Below, one piece after another: positions 34,871-44,790 of a stretch of DNA of 64,000 nt; position 1 is the first letter of the stretch; every line of letters starts with the position of its first letter. The stretch spans positions 62,001 to 126,000 of the forward strand of contig NZ_JXAK01000004.1 of assembly GCF_000829455.1 (NCBI RefSeq), given 5' to 3'. The notes beneath the pieces were generated by a model. That model was given only the letters and a program-made list of their open reading frames with translations. It did not search any database and had not been told where the DNA came from. Origin of the DNA: Gordoniibacillus kamchatkensis (lineage in GTDB: Bacteria; Bacillota; Bacilli; Paenibacillales; NBRC-103111). The translations under genes were made by a program, and so were the position numbers.

Positions 34871-34964
34871 ACTCCGGCATCCGGCATGCATCCAGCATTC
34901 ATCCGGCATGTCGGCGTTAACGATGGCTGCGGAATCGATAACTACATCAGGAAGGGGTGATCCT

Positions 34965-35927
34965 ATGCAGGATGCTAAAGCCGCCGTCGCGGGCTATCCG
35001 ACGTTGAAGCCGGGAAAAGGAAAAAACAGTATATGGAATAAAATCGCCCGAAACTGGGAATTGTACATTTTCATCGCACCCGCTTTTTTCTACTTTCTTA
35101 TCTTCTGCTACGGCCCGATGTACGGCATCCAAATTGCGTTCAAAAATTTTATTCCAACTAAGGGGATTACGGGAAGCCCCTGGGTCGGATTCGACCATTT
35201 TATCCGCTTTTTTCATTCCTACTATTTCGGTAACCTGTTATGGAACACACTGACCATCAGCTTGTATTCGCTGGCCGTCGGCTTTCCGGTTCCGATCGTT
35301 TTGGCGTTGGCCTTCAACGAAGTGCGCAACGGCTTCTTTAAAAAGCTGGCCCAGACGGTCACCTATGCACCTCACTTTATTTCCATGGTCGTCATGGCCG
35401 GTATGATTATTACGTTCCTCTCTCCATCGACGGGAATCGTCATTCATTTGTTGAAAGCTTTCGGCCTCGGCGCCCCCGACTTTTTGACCGATCCGGGATG
35501 GTTTAAGACCATGTATGTCTTGTCGGATGTGTGGCAGAGCGCAGGCTGGGGCACTATTATTTATTTGGCGGCGCTTTCGGGCGTGGACCCGGGGCTTCAC
35601 GAAGCCGCGATCATCGACGGAGCCTCTCGGTTGCAGCGCGTCCGCCATATTAACATCCCGACGCTCGTGCCGACGATGGTCATTTTGTTCATTCTGAATA
35701 TGGGTAGTCTGCTCGGGGTCGGGTACGAGAAAATTTTGCTGCTGCAAAACCCTCTCAATATGACATCGTCAGATGTGATTTCGACGTTCGTCTACCGCTC
35801 GGGGCTTGTCGACTCTCAATACAGCTTCTCGACAGCGGTCGGCTTGTTTAACTCCGTGATCAATGCCGCGCTGCTGGTTGTTTCGAATCAGATCATCCGC
35901 CGTACGAGCGAGAACAGTTTGTGGTAA
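34965..35927 (+). CDS. Carbohydrate ABC transporter permease (LplB type)
   Basis: A 320-residue permease with the LplB-type core (FIAPAFFYFLIFCYGPMYGIQIAFKNF), the EAA loop LHEAAIIDGASRLQRVRHINIPTL and the C-terminal RRTSENSLW. The ATG at 34965 follows GGAAGGGG; a longer upstream frame adds a non-family extension. It is the first gene of the third LplB/YtcP/binding-protein set. Confidence 0.9.
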   Translation: MQDAKAAVAGYPTLKPGKGKNSIWNKIARNWELYIFIAPAFFYFLIFCYGPMYGIQIAFKNFIPTKGITGSPWVGFDHFIRFFHSYYFGNLLWNTLTISLYSLAVGFPVPIVLALAFNEVRNGFFKKLAQTVTYAPHFISMVVMAGMIITFLSPSTGIVIHLLKAFGLGAPDFLTDPGWFKTMYVLSDVWQSAGWGTIIYLAALSGVDPGLHEAAIIDGASRLQRVRHINIPTLVPTMVILFILNMGSLLGVGYEKILLLQNPLNMTSSDVISTFVYRSGLVDSQYSFSTAVGLFNSVINAALLVVSNQIIRRTSENSLW

Positions 35928-35943
35928 AGGGGGGAGGAGCCGG

Positions 35944-36852
35944 ATGATATCGGGCGTTAGAGAAACTCGGCGGGACAAAGCATTTCTCATTTGCAATTAC
36001 ATTTACGTGTTTCTCGCTTTTCTTATCGTGCTCTATCCGTTGGTGTATATTATTAGCGCTTCCATCAGCAATCCGAAGCTCGTCGCCTCGGGCGCCATGT
36101 GGCTGTGGCCGAAAGGGATTACATTCGAAGGCTACAAAAGAGTGTTCGCCAATACGAGCATTTGGACCGGGTACGGCAACACGATTCTCTATACTGCCGT
36201 CGGGACGGCCATTAATTTGGCGGTCACGCTGCCGGCGGCGTACGCTCTCAGCCGCAAAGATTTTGTCGGGCGCAATTTCTTTATGGGAATGTTCATGGTC
36301 ACGATGTTTTTTGGCGGCGGGCTCGTACCGACGTATCTGCTCGTCAAGCAGCTCGGCATGATCAATACGATGTGGGCGATCGTCGTTCCGTCCGCCGCGT
36401 CGATCTGGAACATTATCGTGTCGCGCACTTTTTTCCAGGGCTCCATTCCGAAAGAACTGCAGGAGGCGGCCCAAATCGACGGCTGCACCAATATGCGGCT
36501 GTTCATCCGAATTATTTTACCGTTGTCGCTGCCGATTATTGCGGTAATGGCTTTGTTTTACGGCGTCGGCAACTGGAACAGTTACTTTTCGGCGCTCATT
36601 TATTTGAACGATTCCGCGAAATACCCGCTGCAGCTGGTGCTGCGCCAGATCTTGGTTTTGCAGGAAATGGCCGCACAGGGCGGGGGTGCCATCGACGTTT
36701 CCACGGCTGTCTCGATGAACAGCAAGGCGGAAATCGCCGCGCTCGTCAAATACGCTGTCATCATCGTCGCGACCGTTCCGGTCATTGCGATTTATCCGTT
36801 CCTTCAACGTTATTTTGTTCAGGGTGTTTTGATCGGTTCCGTCAAGGGCTGA
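35944..36852 (+). CDS. Carbohydrate ABC transporter permease (YtcP/AraQ type)
   Basis: A 302-residue permease with six predicted membrane segments, the EAA loop ELQEAAQIDGCTNMRLFIRIILPLS and the C-terminal YFVQGVLIGSVKG. GGGGGGAGGAG lies just before the ATG at 35944. It pairs with the preceding LplB-type subunit. Confidence 0.9.
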   Translation: MISGVRETRRDKAFLICNYIYVFLAFLIVLYPLVYIISASISNPKLVASGAMWLWPKGITFEGYKRVFANTSIWTGYGNTILYTAVGTAINLAVTLPAAYALSRKDFVGRNFFMGMFMVTMFFGGGLVPTYLLVKQLGMINTMWAIVVPSAASIWNIIVSRTFFQGSIPKELQEAAQIDGCTNMRLFIRIILPLSLPIIAVMALFYGVGNWNSYFSALIYLNDSAKYPLQLVLRQILVLQEMAAQGGGAIDVSTAVSMNSKAEIAALVKYAVIIVATVPVIAIYPFLQRYFVQGVLIGSVKG

Positions 36853-36895
36853 TCTTGCCATAATTCAAACAGGGGAAAAGAGGGAGTTGGTTGTA

Positions 36896-38517
36896 ATGAA
36901 AAATCTTCGCAAGGCATCATCCATGCTGCTATGCCTAACTGTATCCGGAGCGCTGCTCGCAGCCTGCAGTACGACAAAAGGAACGGAGGGCTCATCCTCA
37001 TCCTCAGCTTCGGCAGCGGCAGCCAGCGCTAAAGGCGTTAAAAAAGAAGGGTTCCCGATCGTCGACAAGCCGCTTACGCTTACGATGATGTCGCAGGACG
37101 CCGGCGTGGCGGACTGGAACAAGATGCCCGTGCTTCAGGAAATGGAGAAGCTGACGGGAATCAAGTTTACGTACCAGCTTTCGCCGATCGACAGCTTCGC
37201 CACCAAGAAAAATCTCGTCTTCGCCAGCGGCGACTTGCCGGATGTGTTCTACGCAGCGGATCTCAAGCCGGCCGAGCAAGTGACTTACGGCAGCCAAGGC
37301 GTATTGATCCCGCTCGAAAAATATATCGATGAAGCTATGCGCCGAACATCAAAAAAATTTTTGACGAGCATCCGGATATCCGCAAGTCGTTTACAACGCC
37401 TGACGGACACATTTATGCGCTTCCCTATATCGACCTTTCCGCCGTATGGTATCGGAGCCCGATGTGGTATAACGGCAAGTTTTTAAAAGCGCTTCATATG
37501 ACGGAGCTGCCCAAGACGACAGAAGAGCTGTACGCGTATTTGAAGCGCGTGAAAGACGAAGATCCGAACGGGAACGGCAAAAAGGACGAAATTCCGCTGA
37601 CTTCCGTTAAGCTGGACGATCTGCGCATGTACTTCCTTGGCTTCTGGGGCATTTATGACGAAGTTATTTACGCCGACAAGGACGGAAAAGTTCATTATAC
37701 GCCTGAAGAAGAAGGGTATAAAGGATATTTGACTTTCATGAACCGTCTCTGGAAAGAAGATCTGCTCGATCACGAGACGTTCTCGCAAACGCCTGAACAG
37801 AAAAAAGCGAAAGGGCAAAACAACCAGATCGCCCTGTTCAACGACTACTATCCTTACTTCACGCTCGGCGGAGACCCAAGCGAGGACAATCCGCTCATGA
37901 CGCCGGTGAAGAGCGAAGTGGCCGGCTCCCCGGTCTACGGCAAGCATCCGGGTATTTCCGCCAACGGAACGTTCGCCATTACTAGCAAAAACCCCGCTCC
38001 GGAAGCGACAATGCGCTGGATCGACTACCAGTACGGCTACGAGGGAGCGACGCTGTTTTCGCAAGGCCCCGAAGGCTTGCTCTGGAAATACAAGAACAAG
38101 GATACGCACGAGAAAGAATGGCTCCCGGTGCCGGGCGGCAAAGAGCGCGATCAGTTCCGCGGAACGCTCACTCCGAACTATGGCATACTTACGCCAGGCA
38201 TGAACTCTGCCGAGCTGTCCAAAGGGCTCAAAACCGACTTCGACCGGTGGATCGACAAAGAGACTGCCGATAAGCTTGCGCCGATCGGAAAAGCTCCGTT
38301 CCCTAACGTTTATTTGACGAAAGATGAACAGAGCGAAGCGACTACCCTGTTATCCGACCTGAACACGTATGTTCAGCAGATGGAAGCGAAATTTGTGACC
38401 GGACAGGAGCCGCTCACCAATTGGGACAAATATGTGGCGCAAATCAAAAAAATGGGCGGCGACCGGATCGCCAGCTTGTATCAAGGCGCATACGACCGCT
38501 GGAACGGCAAGAAGTAA
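36896..38517 (+). pseudogene. Sugar-binding lipoprotein (LplA type), single-base frameshift
   Basis: The binding protein of the third importer. A lipoprotein signal peptide (lipobox LLAAC) and a serine/alanine-rich tether are followed by the LplA-type fold, with FASGDLPDVFYAADLKP in the first frame. The frame breaks near 37334, after KYIDE, and the family sequence continues at once in another frame (YAPNIKKIFDEHPDIRKSF, DPNGNGKKDEIPLT, VAQIKKMGGDRI). Restoring one G (GC to GGC) gives about 540 residues with no other damage. The importer would be useless without it, so a sequence error is at least as likely as real inactivation. Confidence 0.82.
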
Positions 38518-38522
38518 AAGCA

Positions 38523-38567
38523 AAAAGCCAACGGATCCCGGCCGGCTATCGGCCGGGGTTGGCTTTT
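38523..38567 (+). terminator. Bidirectional terminator between convergent genes
   Basis: AAAAGCCAAC (38523-38532) pairs with GTTGGCTTTT (38558-38567), and an inner CCCGGCCG/CGGCCGGG stem (38537-38544 and 38550-38557) stacks on it. It serves the binding-protein gene on the left and the AraC gene, which ends at 38569, on the right. Confidence 0.82.
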
Positions 38568-38568
38568 G

Positions 38569-40872
38569 TCACGCTTCGTCGTCGGGCTCGGCTTCAGGCA
38601 GCGGCTGGCCGTTTTCGAAAAACAGCTTGCGGTATTGGCCGGGGGTGTAGCCGGTCTCTTTCTTGAATTTCCGCGTGAAGTTGGGCGTGTCCTGATAGCC
38701 GACGCGAACGATGATGTCCTTGAGCGGGTCGTTTGTCGTTTTCAGCTGGTGCTTCACTTCCTCGAGCCGTTTTTGCCAAATGTACTGGATAAAATTAAGT
38801 CCCATTTTCTCTTTGAACGAACGGCTTACGTGGGAAGGCGAAACGCTGAACTCGAAGGCGACGGTTTCCAGGCTCAGCGTATGATCTTTATAATGGCCGT
38901 CGATATAGGCCACGATCTGATCCATTAAAGACTGCTCTTGCTTCTGGTTGTTCCGCTCCACCTGGTTGCAGATCCGCGAAGCGAGGTTGAGCAGGCTGCG
39001 CTTCAGCTCGTCCAAGGAGTTGCCGTACATCATGTTCGGGGCCACTTCCTGCAACAAGCTGTGGATGCCGAGCTCGGATGCGGTTTTCAGCATCGTATTC
39101 AGCAAGTCGAAGCAGATGCAGCGCATGAGCCAGGCAGACAATTCTTTCGACTGCATGTCCTCAATTCCCGAGCCGATAATGTGGGCCGCGACATCGAAGC
39201 TGCCCTGCTTCAAGCTTTGGGAGAGCTTCATCAAGGTGTTGTTCGGGATCCAAACCGCGTGATCGTGCGTATAAGAAAGCATTTCAAAATAAGTGACGGT
39301 TCCATGGCCGGCGGATGCCCGGAGCTCGAACGCCGAGCAGGCTTCGATAAAGGACTGGTTGAGCTGGTCCGGGCTTGGATAGCACGTTCCGACACCGATC
39401 ATCGGCATCGCGTCGAAAAGCTCGAGCAGATTGTCGCGCACGGCTTCGACAATGCGGCGGACATGCGTAAACTCGTCGCCTTGCGCGTTCGGGTTAAAGC
39501 TGACGATGAGCCCCAGCTGATCGAGCTGCGGCAGCTCGACGCCGTAACCGCGCGCGTCCAGTTCGGGAAATTCGATCCGGTTAAGCAGCTTGATCATTTC
39601 CTGGCGTTCTTGCCGGTCGCTTCGGGAATCGTCCGTGCTGCCCGAGCCGATCACCATGACGAAGTGGCGGGAGCGGTCGAAGCGAAGATCGAAAGCTTCC
39701 TGCAGCCCGGGGGACAGACTTTGGACGTTGCCGTACTTGAGCAGCATCGATAGAAAATGATTGCGCGCAAAAGGCTCCTGCAGGTCTACGCGCGAGCTGT
39801 AGTCCTGCAGCGCGGTCCGGATCCGGTCGAGCTCGTTGCCGGCAGCGGCGGAGCTGTCGCGGGAGCGCCGGGCATCCGTTCTGGAGGCGGCAAACTCCAC
39901 CAGCGTCGATATCGGCTGATACTGCATTTTGGCGAGCAGAAGCGCGATGGCGGCCCCTACGAGAACCGTAATGGTAAACAGCATGATAATGAAGCTGCGG
40001 ACGTGCAAGACGCTGCTGAAAAATTGCGAGCTGGGCATAACCGCCACATACGTCCAGCCGTTGTTTTCCGATTTGACGGATACGATGGAATGGGCCTTGC
40101 CGCCGATTTTCCGCTCGTAGATGCCCGGGGGAAGGCCGATGAGAGATTTCGTTTCCGCATCGGACAGCATTTCGCCCTGCCGGTCGTCCACCAGCATGCG
40201 GCCTTCATTGTCGAGAATGTACGTCAGCCCTTTATAGTTTCCCAGAATCGAATCGATGAGGCTCGTAAGCTCGGATTCCCGGATCAGGTACATGACCGTC
40301 CCGTGCGGATCGGGGTTGTTCGGGGTTATCGGAATCAGATAAGCGAGCGCCGTTTCTTTCAGGTTGGAGGAGATGGCGACGGTATCGGCCGGGCGCATCG
40401 TAGGGTATTTGGCGCTGTTCAAGTCCCGAAACAGCTCGGTTTTGCTCCAGCTCTGAAAGCTGAAGTTATCCGCGAACACAGCGAAGTCGTAAAGGCCTTT
40501 GCTGGAGTAGATTTTCCCGTCCTTGTGAAAATACAAAAAGATTTCGTCGATGATCGAGCTTGTCGCTTTGTATTGGTCCAAAGCCTGAATCGCTTCGCCG
40601 CTTGTCACCGGATCGTGAACCCGGTACGGAGTCAGCCGGTTATCGTAGGAAATGCGGGAAGCGATTTCGCCGAGCTCCTTCATCCGACCGTCAATAATGA
40701 CTTTCGTCTGCGTCAATTGGTCGAGACGCGAATGTTCGATTTCGTTCCGGAGATTCGCGACGGCGTTTTCATAAATGAAAACGGTCATGAGGATCAAAGG
40801 AATGAGCAAGATGAACAAGTAGGACCAAATATATTTTAAAAACAGCTTGGATTTGAAGTAGTTTCGTTTCAA
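38569..40872 (-). CDS. Membrane-bound AraC-family regulator with Cache-type sensor
   Basis: A 767-residue one-component regulator. A membrane segment near residues 12-32 (YLFILLIPLILMTVFIYE) and another near residue 295 flank an extracellular Cache-like domain. The C-terminal 100 residues are the AraC DNA-binding domain (VAFEFSVSPSHVSRSFKEKMGL, GYQDTPNFTRKFKKETGYTPGQYR). I choose TTG at 40872, nine bases after GGGGG; no ATG fits the hydrophobic N-terminus. It sits between the third transporter and the divergent fucosidase operon and probably controls one or both. Confidence 0.87.
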   Translation of the reverse strand: MKRNYFKSKLFLKYIWSYLFILLIPLILMTVFIYENAVANLRNEIEHSRLDQLTQTKVIIDGRMKELGEIASRISYDNRLTPYRVHDPVTSGEAIQALDQYKATSSIIDEIFLYFHKDGKIYSSKGLYDFAVFADNFSFQSWSKTELFRDLNSAKYPTMRPADTVAISSNLKETALAYLIPITPNNPDPHGTVMYLIRESELTSLIDSILGNYKGLTYILDNEGRMLVDDRQGEMLSDAETKSLIGLPPGIYERKIGGKAHSIVSVKSENNGWTYVAVMPSSQFFSSVLHVRSFIIMLFTITVLVGAAIALLLAKMQYQPISTLVEFAASRTDARRSRDSSAAAGNELDRIRTALQDYSSRVDLQEPFARNHFLSMLLKYGNVQSLSPGLQEAFDLRFDRSRHFVMVIGSGSTDDSRSDRQERQEMIKLLNRIEFPELDARGYGVELPQLDQLGLIVSFNPNAQGDEFTHVRRIVEAVRDNLLELFDAMPMIGVGTCYPSPDQLNQSFIEACSAFELRASAGHGTVTYFEMLSYTHDHAVWIPNNTLMKLSQSLKQGSFDVAAHIIGSGIEDMQSKELSAWLMRCICFDLLNTMLKTASELGIHSLLQEVAPNMMYGNSLDELKRSLLNLASRICNQVERNNQKQEQSLMDQIVAYIDGHYKDHTLSLETVAFEFSVSPSHVSRSFKEKMGLNFIQYIWQKRLEEVKHQLKTTNDPLKDIIVRVGYQDTPNFTRKFKKETGYTPGQYRKLFFENGQPLPEAEPDDEA

Positions 40873-40968
40873 TGACTGCGCCCCCTGTGAACAGCGATTC
40901 GTCTGTCTCGTTTTATGATACCAACGAATCGGCTTTTTGGACATAGGGAAGAAGGGAGAGCAAGCGCG

Positions 40969-42357
40969 ATGAGCGAAAACAAGCCGGCAGAGCAAGAGCG
41001 GGAGACCGCGGTGGAGCAGGGCGTTCACAACTACAGCAGCGAGGAGAAATGGGTGAAGCCGGATAATCCGCTGCTGCTTGAGCGGCTGGAATGGTTCAAG
41101 GACCAGAAGCTGGGGCTGATGATGCATTGGGGGCCGTATTCCCAGCTCGGCCTCGTCGAATCTTGGGCGCTAAGCGACAAAGACGAGGAATGGTCGCGCA
41201 ACGAGATCGACTGGGATATCGATGCGGAAGAGCTGAAACGCCAATATTTTGCTTTAAACAAGACGTTCAACCCGCTCCGCTTTCAGCCTGACTTATGGGC
41301 GGAGCTTGCTGCGGGCAACGGCTTCAAATATTTGAATTTTACGACCAAGCACCATGACGGGTTCTGCATGTGGGACACGCGCACAACCGATTATCGCATC
41401 ACGGGTCCGGACTGCCCGTTCCATACGCACAAATACGCGGATATTACGAAGCAGCTGTTCAACGCGTTCCGCGCGAAAGGTCTCGGCATTTCCGCCTACT
41501 TCTCCAAAGCCGATTGGCATACGCCATACTACTGGGCCCCTGGAATGCGGCCGGGAACGCTGACGACGCGGGGGCCGACCTACGATCCGAAGGAATATCC
41601 ATGGCTGTGGGAGCAGTTCGTTCAATTTACCCATAGGCAGATTATGGAGCTGATAACGAATTACGGCCGGATCGATGTCCTTTGGCTTGATGCCGGATGG
41701 GTGAACGACTACCGGGACCAAAACATCAGAGTTGGCGAAGTGGTGGAGAAAGCCCGGCGCATTCAGCCTTGGCTTCTCTCGGCGGACCGCACGGTCGGCG
41801 GGCCTTACGAAAATTTGATCACTCCCGAGCAGACGGTGCCGGGGCGCGCGCTTCATGTGCCTTGGGAAAGCTGCATTACGATGGGCTCGGCGTTCTCTTT
41901 CCGTTATGAGGACAACTACAAATCGGTGCGGACGCTGATTCATCTGCTCGTGGAAATCGTCGCCAAAGGCGGCAACCTGGCTCTCAATGTCGGACCGCAG
42001 CCGGACGGAAGAATATCCAAAACGGCCATTTCCCGGATCGAGGGGATGGGAGCCTGGCTGAAAGTCCACGGCGAGGCCATCTATGGAACGCGCATTTGCG
42101 AGCCGTATTCCGCAGGCTCCGTCCATTTCACCGAAAAAAGCGGCACCATATATGCCTTAAACCTGTATAAGGATGAGAATGAGCCCGTTCCGGAGGAGCT
42201 GCACTTGCCGATCCGGTCGGATGTGAGCCGCATAGACCTGGTAGGCGGTCAGGAGATGCTCCAATACCGCCGCACCGAGGACGGAATTGCTGTACGGATT
42301 CCGGATAAGGAACGGCAAGGGCCGGCGCCGATCGCCCACGTATTCCGGCTGAAGTAA
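40969..42357 (+). CDS. Alpha-L-fucosidase (GH29), no signal peptide
   Basis: A 462-residue GH29 glycosidase that should remove alpha-linked L-fucose. Family features are GLMMHWGPYSQ near the N-terminus, the conserved TTKHHDGFCMWDT, and the nucleophile aspartate in DVLWLDAGWV. GAAGGGAG lies before the ATG at 40969. No secretion signal is visible, so it likely acts on imported oligosaccharide. It heads a tight rightward operon of glycan-active genes, divergent from the membrane AraC regulator. Confidence 0.88.
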   Translation: MSENKPAEQERETAVEQGVHNYSSEEKWVKPDNPLLLERLEWFKDQKLGLMMHWGPYSQLGLVESWALSDKDEEWSRNEIDWDIDAEELKRQYFALNKTFNPLRFQPDLWAELAAGNGFKYLNFTTKHHDGFCMWDTRTTDYRITGPDCPFHTHKYADITKQLFNAFRAKGLGISAYFSKADWHTPYYWAPGMRPGTLTTRGPTYDPKEYPWLWEQFVQFTHRQIMELITNYGRIDVLWLDAGWVNDYRDQNIRVGEVVEKARRIQPWLLSADRTVGGPYENLITPEQTVPGRALHVPWESCITMGSAFSFRYEDNYKSVRTLIHLLVEIVAKGGNLALNVGPQPDGRISKTAISRIEGMGAWLKVHGEAIYGTRICEPYSAGSVHFTEKSGTIYALNLYKDENEPVPEELHLPIRSDVSRIDLVGGQEMLQYRRTEDGIAVRIPDKERQGPAPIAHVFRLK

Positions 42358-42430
42358 CATAGCGCGCTATTGCTGCGCGTAAGGAACGAAAGAGAGCAAG
42401 CGGAGAACTTCGGGAAAGGTGCGGGCGCAA

Positions 42431-43717
42431 ATGCAAAAATGGTTTGAGGACGCGAAGCTGGGAATATTTATTCACTACGGAATTTACGCAGTCGACGGAG
42501 TGGCCGAATCGTGGTCTTTTTACAACGGAAAAGTTTCCTACGAAGCTTACATGAAGCAGCTGGACGGCTTTACGGCGTCGAAATTCGACGCGGACCGGCT
42601 CGCCGGCTTGATTGAACAATCGGGCGCCAAATACGCGGTCCTTACGACCAAGCATCATGACGGCGTAGCTCTCTGGGATACGCAGTACAGCGACTTGAAT
42701 GTGGTGAAGAGGACGCCGGCGAAAAGGGACATTGTCAAGGAATATGCGGAAGCCATTGCGAAAAAAGGCATTCGCCTCGGCCTGTACTATTCCTTGATCG
42801 ACTGGTCGCATCCCGATTATCCGAGCGTCTATGAAGGCGGCAAGGTGCCCGGCGATCTCAGCAAGGTCAACCCGTATTCCGGCCCGCCGAACGGAGTTCA
42901 GGATCAGGATAGGTGGAACCAATTTCTCGCTTTCAACAACAACCAGCTGCGCGAAATTTTGACGAATTACGGCAAGGTGGACCTGCTCTGGTTCGACGGC
43001 GACTGGGAGCGAAGCGCCGAGCAGTGGAATTTGCCCGAATTCAAGCGTTACGTGCAGACCTTCAATCCGGACATCGTCATCAATTCAAGGCTGCAGGGCC
43101 ATGGAGATTACAAAACGCCGGAGCAGGGACTGCCGATCACGAGACCGGAAGGGCCGTGGGAATTTTGCACCACGATCAACGCTTCCTGGGGCTACGTGCC
43201 GACGGATGACAAATACAAATCGCTGAATCAGATCATCCGCATGTTTTGCGACTGCATCTCTATGGGCGGCAATATGCTGCTCAATATAGGCCCGCGGGAA
43301 GACGGAACGATCGACAAGCGGCAGGAAGACATTTTGCTCGGGCTCGGGGAATGGATCCGGACGCATGAAGAGGCGGTATACGGGACGGTCGAAGGGATTA
43401 TGACCCGCTATTACCTCGGGGGCAGCACGGTTTCCAAAGACAGGAAGACGCTGTACCTGTTCGTCTACGACGACCCGAAACAAAACGTATGCCTCAAAGG
43501 ACTTTGCAACCCGATAAAAAAGATTACCGTTCTTCATTCGGGCAAAGAGCTGGCCCATGAAATTCACGGCGGCGTTCCGTGGTTCAACATTCCGGGAACG
43601 ACCTGGATTGATATGACTCCCGAGGATACGCATGAACAAGTAACGGTGCTCAAGCTGGAATTCGACGACGAATTGGAAATGTACGGCGGTTCGGGAGCCG
43701 TCGTCACCCATAACTGA
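42431..43717 (+). CDS. Second alpha-L-fucosidase (GH29), no signal peptide
   Basis: A 428-residue GH29 paralogue with GIFIHYGIYAVDGVAESW at the N-terminus, LTTKHHDGVALWDT and the nucleophile region DLLWFDGDWERS. It clearly differs from the first fucosidase, so the two may cleave different fucose linkages (for example alpha-1,6 core versus alpha-1,2/3 outer), although linkage cannot be read here. The ATG at 42431 is chosen over the GTG at 42419, which lies too close to the GGGAAAG site. The stop is 44 bases before the next gene. Confidence 0.88.
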   Translation: MQKWFEDAKLGIFIHYGIYAVDGVAESWSFYNGKVSYEAYMKQLDGFTASKFDADRLAGLIEQSGAKYAVLTTKHHDGVALWDTQYSDLNVVKRTPAKRDIVKEYAEAIAKKGIRLGLYYSLIDWSHPDYPSVYEGGKVPGDLSKVNPYSGPPNGVQDQDRWNQFLAFNNNQLREILTNYGKVDLLWFDGDWERSAEQWNLPEFKRYVQTFNPDIVINSRLQGHGDYKTPEQGLPITRPEGPWEFCTTINASWGYVPTDDKYKSLNQIIRMFCDCISMGGNMLLNIGPREDGTIDKRQEDILLGLGEWIRTHEEAVYGTVEGIMTRYYLGGSTVSKDRKTLYLFVYDDPKQNVCLKGLCNPIKKITVLHSGKELAHEIHGGVPWFNIPGTTWIDMTPEDTHEQVTVLKLEFDDELEMYGGSGAVVTHN

Positions 43718-43761
43718 AGCTGACATTGCCGCGACTGCATGTGCGAAACGGAGGGAAAGTT

Positions 43762-44784
43762 ATGAACTTAAGCGGAGTGCCGGAGCCAAAGATCGAATAT
43801 GCTCCAAAACATTACATATGCCGGCGCGCGCAGGGGCCACTCGTTCCGGACGGCCGCGTAGATAAGGCGTTCTGGGCGCCGGCGGATTGGACGGACGATT
43901 TCGTCGATATCGAAGGCGATCTTCGTCCCAAGCCAGCGAAGCAGACCCGGGTGAAAATGCTGTGGGACGACGAATATTTTTATTTTGCGGCGGAGCTGAC
44001 CGAGGATCATATTTGGGCAACGCTGACGGAGCGCGATTCGGTCATTTTCTACGACAACGACTTTGAAATCTTCATCGATCCGGATGGGGACACTCATCGC
44101 TATTACGAGTTCGAAATCAATGCGCTGAATACGGTGTGGGATTTGCTGCTTGTGAAGCCGTACCGCGACGGCGGCCCGCCGGTAAACGGCTGGGACATCA
44201 GCGGCCTGAAAACGGCTGTGCATATCGAAGGCAAGTTAAACGACCCCGGCGCGGACAACCGGAAGTGGAGCGTTGAGGTGGCGATGCCGTGGGCCAGCTT
44301 GCGGGAATGCGCGGCCGGATGCCGGCCGCCGGCACCGGGCGAATTTTGGCGCGTCAACTTCTCCCGCGTCGAATGGCGGACGGAAGTTCGTGACGGCGAA
44401 TACCGCAAAGTGCTGAATCCGGAGACGGGCAAGCCTTATCCGGAGGATAACTGGGTATGGTCGCCGATGGGCATTATCAATATGCATTATCCGGAGCTGT
44501 GGGGCTACGTTGTATTCGCGGACGGCGACGGGCCGCAGTCGTTCGAGCTTCCGCGGGATGAGCGCATCAAATGGGAGCTGCGTAAGCTCTTTTACCGCGA
44601 GCGCAATTATTTTGCCGCCCACGGCGAATTTTCGAAAGACGCGAAGCTGCTCATGGGCGCCGATTCGTGGAGCATTGACCCAGTCATCGAGACGACCCGC
44701 AGCCTGTTTCAGATTACAGCCCCGTCATCGGACGGAAAAGCGGTTTTCTGCATACGAGAAGACGGGAAACTGTGGAAGGAGTGA
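43762..44784 (+). CDS. CBM9-like carbohydrate-binding protein
   Basis: A 340-residue protein whose first 230 residues resemble the family 9 carbohydrate-binding module (VDKAFWAPADWTDDF, VKMLWDDEYFYFAAELTEDHIW, NDFEIFIDPDGDTHRYYEFEIN, WSVEVAMPWASL). Such modules occur alone in cytoplasmic or secreted proteins of glycan-utilisation loci, usually with unknown role. There is no signal peptide. ACGGAGGG precedes the ATG. The gene is followed after six bases by the transglutaminase-fold gene, implying a shared function. Confidence 0.8.
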   Translation: MNLSGVPEPKIEYAPKHYICRRAQGPLVPDGRVDKAFWAPADWTDDFVDIEGDLRPKPAKQTRVKMLWDDEYFYFAAELTEDHIWATLTERDSVIFYDNDFEIFIDPDGDTHRYYEFEINALNTVWDLLLVKPYRDGGPPVNGWDISGLKTAVHIEGKLNDPGADNRKWSVEVAMPWASLRECAAGCRPPAPGEFWRVNFSRVEWRTEVRDGEYRKVLNPETGKPYPEDNWVWSPMGIINMHYPELWGYVVFADGDGPQSFELPRDERIKWELRKLFYRERNYFAAHGEFSKDAKLLMGADSWSIDPVIETTRSLFQITAPSSDGKAVFCIREDGKLWKE

Positions 44785-44790
44785 ACCGAA

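Larger units (their letters stand above)
34507..34964. other. Regulatory gap before the third transporter operon
   Basis: No gene is supported here. The gap begins with the terminator of the sialidase operon and then holds three copies of an AAAATGACA element, a cre-like palindrome and a second, better cre-like site (each listed). The GGCAT-rich stretch around 34880-34910 is repetitive but unexplained. Confidence 0.6.

Noticed and set aside
38938-40839. Long rightward open frames opposite the membrane AraC gene
   Set aside because: They are antisense to a gene with clear AraC and membrane motifs and show no recognisable protein features.
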